Shown here piece by piece: positions 1 through 5,200 of a stretch of DNA of 7,360 nt; positions within the stretch are counted from its first letter, which is position 1; each line of letters starts with the position of its first letter. The notes below the pieces were generated by a model. The model worked only from the letters and a program-made list of their open reading frames with translations. It had not been told where the DNA came from and made no database searches. The position numbers were made by a program, and so were the translations under genes. Source of the DNA: Acidobacteriota bacterium (GTDB lineage: Bacteria; Acidobacteriota; UBA890; WLXD01); assembly GCA_022571615.1 (NCBI GenBank), contig JACZXM010000137.1, forward strand, positions 1 through 7,360, read 5' to 3'.

Positions 1-22
1 CCCAACGCAGCATCAGCCCGCA

Positions 23-2257
23 ATGCCCCGGCGCCCTTCGGGTTGCGACCCACGCCACTTCTGCCACGGGCTGCTAATGGCGGCGCTGCTGTGGTGCGCT
101 CTTGCGGCGGGACCGGCGCGGGCCCAGGAACTGGGGCAACCGTCTCACGGCCCGATGGCCGACGCTACACAGGTGCAGTGTGAGTTCGCTCTGGTGTTCA
201 GCGGCGGGGGCGCTCGAGGGATGGCGCATCTGGGCGTTTTGGAAGTCTTCGAGGAGTACGGCATCGTTCCCGACTGCGTCGCCGGCGCCAGCATGGGCTC
301 GATCATCGGAGCGCTGTATGCGAGCGGTCATCGAATCGACCAGATCCGCCGGCTGCTCGACGTGTTCAGCTGGAGGGCGCTCTACTTGGAATCCAACAAT
401 CGCTCCGCTCAGCCGATCCTGCACCGGCTGGAATCGCAGCGCAGCACGGTGCGGATCGGCTTCGTGCGAGAGGGCCTGCGCTTCCCACGCTCGGTGCTCA
501 ACGATGGCATGGTTAATCGCCTGCTGATCGAGCACCTGGCGCCGGCCAATTTCGAGGCCGGCAGGGACTTCGCTGCGCTCCCGATTCCTTTCCGCACTGT
601 CGGCACCGACCTGAAGTCAGGCCGGCGGATCGTGTTGGCGAAGGGCGATCTGGCACGGGCGGTGCGGGCGAGCATGTCGGTGCCGCTGGCCTACGCACCG
701 GTGCAATGGGGCGATGCGCTGCTGGTGGATGGGGGGTTGGTGGACAACGTCCCGGTCAGTCTGGCGCGCGAGATGGGCGCCACGTATACGGTGGCGGTGG
801 ACGTGTCGACGCCGGTCAAGGACGAGGTACGGTCGGACCTGGTGGGTGTGACCGAGCGCATTATCGAGCTGTTGTACATCGCCAAGAACAACGAGAACCA
901 GGTGGCTCCCGAGCTCATGATTCGTCCCGATCTGGGAGACCACAACTTCGCCGATTACTCGGACTACGAGGCGTTGTTGTCGGCCGGGCGGGCGGCGGCG
1001 TTGGCGGTCGTCGAATCGATCCCGGATCGGTTCAAGCACCGGCGGCGAGCACTGCGCCCCGATCACGATCCCTTCGCCGGGCGCCGCGTCCTCGAGATCG
1101 TAGTCAGCGGGCAGGAGTACCTGCCTGAGCGGGTATTGGCCAGGGAGCTGGACATACAGCCCGGCAGCTTGTTCGATTTCCAGACCGCCCTACGGGGCCT
1201 GGACCGACTGTATTCCTCAGGCCTGCTGCAGGAAGCCTGGATCGATATCCGCGCGCGCGGTGACGGTGTCGTCCTGCAGCTGGACGTTGTCGAACAGTAT
1301 CGCAACACCGCCGACATCGGCGTCGCCTATCAGGACGACGATCAGGCGCAAGGCTTCCTGCGGCTCGAGACCCGTAGCCCGCTGGGGAGCAGCGCGCGGT
1401 TCCGTCTCACCGGCTTCGCCAGCGCCAGGGACCTTTACGGCTCGGTCGGGCTACGGGGCGTGGGTCTGTTGGGCTTGCACGCCGGCTACAAGGTCGAGTT
1501 TCAGGCCCACGACGAAAAGCCCAAGGTCTTCGATTCGACCGGCGGCTTCATCCGACGAGCCCTGTTTCGGCGCCGCCACGTCAGCGCCACCTTCAACATC
1601 CCGTTCGGCACCCGCCACCTGCTGGAGGCGGGCTTCCGGATCGGCAGCGTCAAGATCCTGGAGCGGCTGGGCCTGCCCTACGCACAGTCGGACGATACCC
1701 AGCGCGTCATCCTGGGCCGTTATGTCTGGGACGATCTGGACTCGCTCATGTTGCCGCGGCGAGGGCGTTTCCTGCGCGTTCTCGCCGAGCACAATATCAA
1801 GTCGTTCGGCGCCACGCGCCAGTACTCGCTGGTCGACGTCTACGGCATCGATGTTCGCCAGATCGGACCGGTGATCCTCCAAGGTCGCCTGCGCTATGGG
1901 TACTCGACCGGCGCCCTGCCGGTGTACGAGCAGTTCCGTATCGGCGGCCCTGAGCTGATCCCGGGGGTCTCGCGCCAGGAGCTCTGGGGCGACCAGGCGC
2001 TGGCCGCCTCAGTCACGCTAGGTGCCGACGTTCGCTCGCAGCTGCGATTGTACGTCCGCGCCGGGGTTGGCAACGTGTGGGACAAGCCGCGCGACATCTC
2101 CTTGAGCGAGACCATCGGCGGCATCGGGATCGGCGCCACCTTCGCGACTCCGCTCGGTCCGATTCAACTCGACTACGGCTTCGCCGAGGGCGGACGCAAC
2201 CAGCTGAGTGTGTCGTTCGGTTGGCAATCCCGAGGCATTCGCGACGTCAGTCGTTAG
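23..2257 (+). CDS. Patatin-like phospholipase with POTRA and Omp85-type outer-membrane barrel (PlpD-like, type Vd secretion)
   Basis: Predicted lipid acyl hydrolase that carries its own outer-membrane translocation barrel. Seen: an Arg-containing N-terminus and hydrophobic stretch (about residues 17-34) ending in ARA-Q, a likely Sec signal with cleavage near residue 35. The patatin domain spans about 54-335, with oxyanion-hole motif GGGARG (61-66), nucleophile motif GASMG (Ser90) and DGG (Asp236), so the Ser-Asp dyad is complete. One POTRA-like beta-alpha-alpha-beta unit lies at about 353-425 and a 16-strand Omp85/BamA-family barrel at about 430-735. The length matches PlpD-type proteins (about 730 residues). 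Known for the family: phospholipase A1-type activity, with the patatin part exported across the outer membrane. The substrate here is unknown. Start: ATG at 23 keeps the basic n-region. No Shine-Dalgarno is visible in the 22 upstream bases and the frame is open to the window edge, so an earlier start is possible. ATG at 77 (Met19) would leave a signal lacking its basic end. The tail overlaps the convergent fusion gene by 4 bases. Confidence 0.95.
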   Translation: MPRRPSGCDPRHFCHGLLMAALLWCALAAGPARAQELGQPSHGPMADATQVQCEFALVFSGGGARGMAHLGVLEVFEEYGIVPDCVAGASMGSIIGALYASGHRIDQIRRLLDVFSWRALYLESNNRSAQPILHRLESQRSTVRIGFVREGLRFPRSVLNDGMVNRLLIEHLAPANFEAGRDFAALPIPFRTVGTDLKSGRRIVLAKGDLARAVRASMSVPLAYAPVQWGDALLVDGGLVDNVPVSLAREMGATYTVAVDVSTPVKDEVRSDLVGVTERIIELLYIAKNNENQVAPELMIRPDLGDHNFADYSDYEALLSAGRAAALAVVESIPDRFKHRRRALRPDHDPFAGRRVLEIVVSGQEYLPERVLARELDIQPGSLFDFQTALRGLDRLYSSGLLQEAWIDIRARGDGVVLQLDVVEQYRNTADIGVAYQDDDQAQGFLRLETRSPLGSSARFRLTGFASARDLYGSVGLRGVGLLGLHAGYKVEFQAHDEKPKVFDSTGGFIRRALFRRRHVSATFNIPFGTRHLLEAGFRIGSVKILERLGLPYAQSDDTQRVILGRYVWDDLDSLMLPRRGRFLRVLAEHNIKSFGATRQYSLVDVYGIDVRQIGPVILQGRLRYGYSTGALPVYEQFRIGGPELIPGVSRQELWGDQALAASVTLGADVRSQLRLYVRAGVGNVWDKPRDISLSETIGGIGIGATFATPLGPIQLDYGFAEGGRNQLSVSFGWQSRGIRDVSR
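2254..2257. other. Interleaved stop codons of two convergent genes (TTAG)
   Basis: The four bases TTAG hold both stops. TAG at 2255-2257 ends the + strand phospholipase, and TAA (complement of TTA, 2254-2256) ends the - strand fusion gene. The genes therefore overlap tail to tail with no intergenic DNA. I see no GC-rich hairpin followed by a T-run on either strand in about 2200-2320, so transcription probably ends by Rho or inside the opposing coding sequence. Confidence 0.95.
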
Positions 2258-5200
2258 CCACTCCTGCGCAGACCGTCGCGTAGGGCGGCCATGAAGCGCG
2301 GCACCGTTTCGCGCACATCACCGGGTATCGCATGCACCAGCGGCCGGGGTCGCTGCTCGTTGAGGCCCATTAGCGGGGCCTCGGGGTCGATGTTGAATGA
2401 CAGGATCACGGCACGATCACCGATGTAGTCGACATGCTGCGGTGCCCCCGATACGGCCAGGGCGATGATCAGCTTCGGGTTCACCGCCAATCCCGTCTGG
2501 CCGATCTGGCTCTCCGCCGGCAACAGCTCCAGATCCTGCGTCACCTTGCGTGTGGCGCCGATCATGACCTTGGATAGCCCCATATCCTCTGCCAACAGGC
2601 GCCGCAGAGGCTCGGCGAGATGCTCGATCCCGTCGCGACCACCGATCCCGTAGCCGACGTCGATGATGAACTCGGCGTCCTCCAGGCTCGGCTCCGCACC
2701 GGTTAGTTCCCGTCGCAGGCGCGCCAGCGGATCGGCCTCCCGGTCGTATTCGATTTGCGGCGTCCAGAGGTAGACCTGTGACTCGCCGGAGCCGGGCACG
2801 CCGTAGCTGGAGCTTTCATCGTGTACCTGCACTGATCGGCCCAGGGTCAATACCCGCAGGCCACCGCCCTTCGGCAGGTGCGCACTTGCGTGGGCGGCTC
2901 CACCGTAGATGGTGGTCGAAACCCGAACCGTCGAGCCGCCGTTGCGCACCGCATCGACCCCGTACCACGCCCAGCTGCCCCCGGCCTCGAGTTTCGGCAA
3001 TCCGCGGGCGACAAAGCGGGTAAAGAGCTCCTCCGCCCAGGCAGATCCGACCAGCCAGCGGGGCCGCGAACGATACATCCCCCACAGCTCCTCGAACCAC
3101 TCGAGGTGACCGATCGGACTGAAATCCGAGATGCCGCGGTAGGTTACCGCGTACACCCGTCGCGGCTCGCCGGCCGCGATCACCGCGCCGGCGATCGCAG
3201 CGGCTTCTGATTCATCGCCGTCGATGGGCAACACCACGTCGAGCGGAAGTTCGACCATCGCCGCCATCCTGGCCGCGACCTCGACATGCGCACGTGCCGC
3301 GCCCGACAAGCCTCTGTCGCCGAGCGGCGGCGCGACGAACAGAAAACTCGTGTCGTCCTGTTGCGGCTGCTCGCCGAGCGTCAGCATGCGGTCGCCGTAA
3401 GGCGGCGCCGCGTCACTGGCCGAGTTGCCGTCGCTGCCGGCCAGCTCGATGAGCACCTCGGCCGCCTGCTCCGGGGTGCCGGCACGCTCGACCTTGGCAC
3501 TGGCGGCGATCGCCCGCGGCCGGTGCAACACCCTGAGCAACTCCCACCCTGAGACCAACGTGCGCACCGGGACCTTCTCGATCTCCGCCGCCGCCGCGCC
3601 GAGCCAATCGGCAAGCGCTACCACAGTGGGCTCGAGCTCGCGGGCCCGCGTCGCCACCACACAGGGCAGCTCCTGCTCCAGCTCCAATCCCTGCCAGCCC
3701 TCGGCGGAAACACGCACACCGACGGCCAGTTCGTCGGCCCAGGCCACCCGCTCCGCCTGCCCGAGGAAACCGAGACCGAGCTTGGATGCCAGATAGGCCG
3801 GCAGCAGACTCTGGCCGGTGTCTGCCGCTGTGTCGCCGCACAACACCACATCGGCCGGGCGACGCTCCAACAGTGCGCTGAAGGCCTCGGCAACGTACCG
3901 GGGGTCGTGCACCGCCCTGGGCCCCGTGAGCTCGTCGAGCTCGAGGTGCACCGCGGTGTCGACGCCGCTGGCGAGCGCCGCTCGCAACACCTCGACCGCC
4001 TCGACACCGCCGAGCGCGTAGGCGGTCACGCGGATGTGATCGGAATCCCTGCTCTTGAGCTGCAGCGCCGTGCACAGCGCTGCGCGGTCGCTCGGACCGA
4101 GCGTGTAGAGGGGCTCGCAGAAGGCTCCGTCGGCCAGACGCGGGGTCGGTGCCGGCCAGGGCACCGGTTTGATCAGTACCGCCAGATCGATGCGCCGCTG
4201 CAAGCGCGTCGATGGTGCCGGCCCGATCAGGCGCTCGGGCAGCCGCCCCCAGCCTTCAGCGGTTGCGCCCGGACTTTCCAGCGACAGGAACCCCAGCCGC
4301 GTCGGAGCGGGGTATTGATCCTCGCTCAGAGCCTCCCAGGCAATCGAGTAGCGACGATCCAGCGTTCGAGCCCTCGCCAGCGCACGGCGCACGGTCAGGC
4401 GGCCAACCCGGTTGAGCCGATCGGTGTACTGCTGCGGCACCTCGTGCACAGCGCACCATTCGAGCCGGTAGAGCACGGCGTCGATGACCTTGGTGAGCCC
4501 GGCGATCTCCGACAGCGCGAAGAACGCCGGCTGGGTTCCCACGTTCGCCCAGACCTGCTGCCCGAATCGCTCCACCGCAGATTCCAGATGCAGGCCCAAC
4601 GTGTCCTTGATCTGCTCCAGTTCGGCCACCAGGTCGGGGTTCGCCATCTCCGCAGCCTCTCCAGCTGCCTGCGCACGGTCCCGCCACGTCGGCAGCACGC
4701 GCTGCACGAGGTCCTTGAGCAGCAGGAACCGCTGGACCTCGTTGGTGCCCTCGTAGATGTTGAGCACGCGGGCATCACGGCGCGTTTTTTCGATGCGGTG
4801 CAACCAGGTTTGCCCTTCGAGGCCGCGCAGCCGTTCCATCCAGTCGATGACCTCGTGTTGCGCCTCGGTTCCGTAGTACTTGCCGATCGCCGATTCCATC
4901 CGCACGTCTTTGGTCAGCGGATGGTCGAACAATCCGATGAGCTCGTTGGCCACCGCCGCGGTGGTGATGAGCTCCTCCATGAGGCGACCCATCCAGTAGC
5001 ACTGCAGCGGGGTGGCGGGCGTCTGCTGGGCCGGGTGGATGCCGCCGAGCGCCTTGTCGGCCTCGGTGCCGCCGCCGAGATAGTCGACGGCGTCCTCCAT
5101 CATTTCCTGGATGGTCGAGCGCGTCGTGACCGCCAAGCCGGCACGCCCGGTGTTGAGCGTCTCCAGAGCGTTGACCTGACCGCGGCCACGGAAGCCGATG

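Noticed and set aside
1..22. Promoter or ribosome site upstream of the phospholipase
   Set aside because: Only 22 bases are available and no AGGAGG-like or -10-like sequence is present.
102..2283. Several shorter open frames on both strands inside the phospholipase gene
   Set aside because: They have Arg/Ala/Ser/Pro-rich, low-complexity translations typical of alternative frames in GC-rich DNA, no domain, and lie entirely under a gene with complete catalytic motifs, apart from one that overruns its 3' end by 26 bases.
2255..2285. Small palindrome CTGCGCAG near the gene junction as a terminator
   Set aside because: The perfect self-complementary stretch is only eight bases, with no loop and no following T-run.
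4785..4790. T6 on + (A6 in the fusion gene) as a programmed frameshift site or terminator
   Set aside because: The reading frame over it is GAA AAA ACG, which does not match the phase needed for a -1 slippery heptamer. The protein continues correctly into IYEGTNEVQR. No stem precedes it as a terminator.
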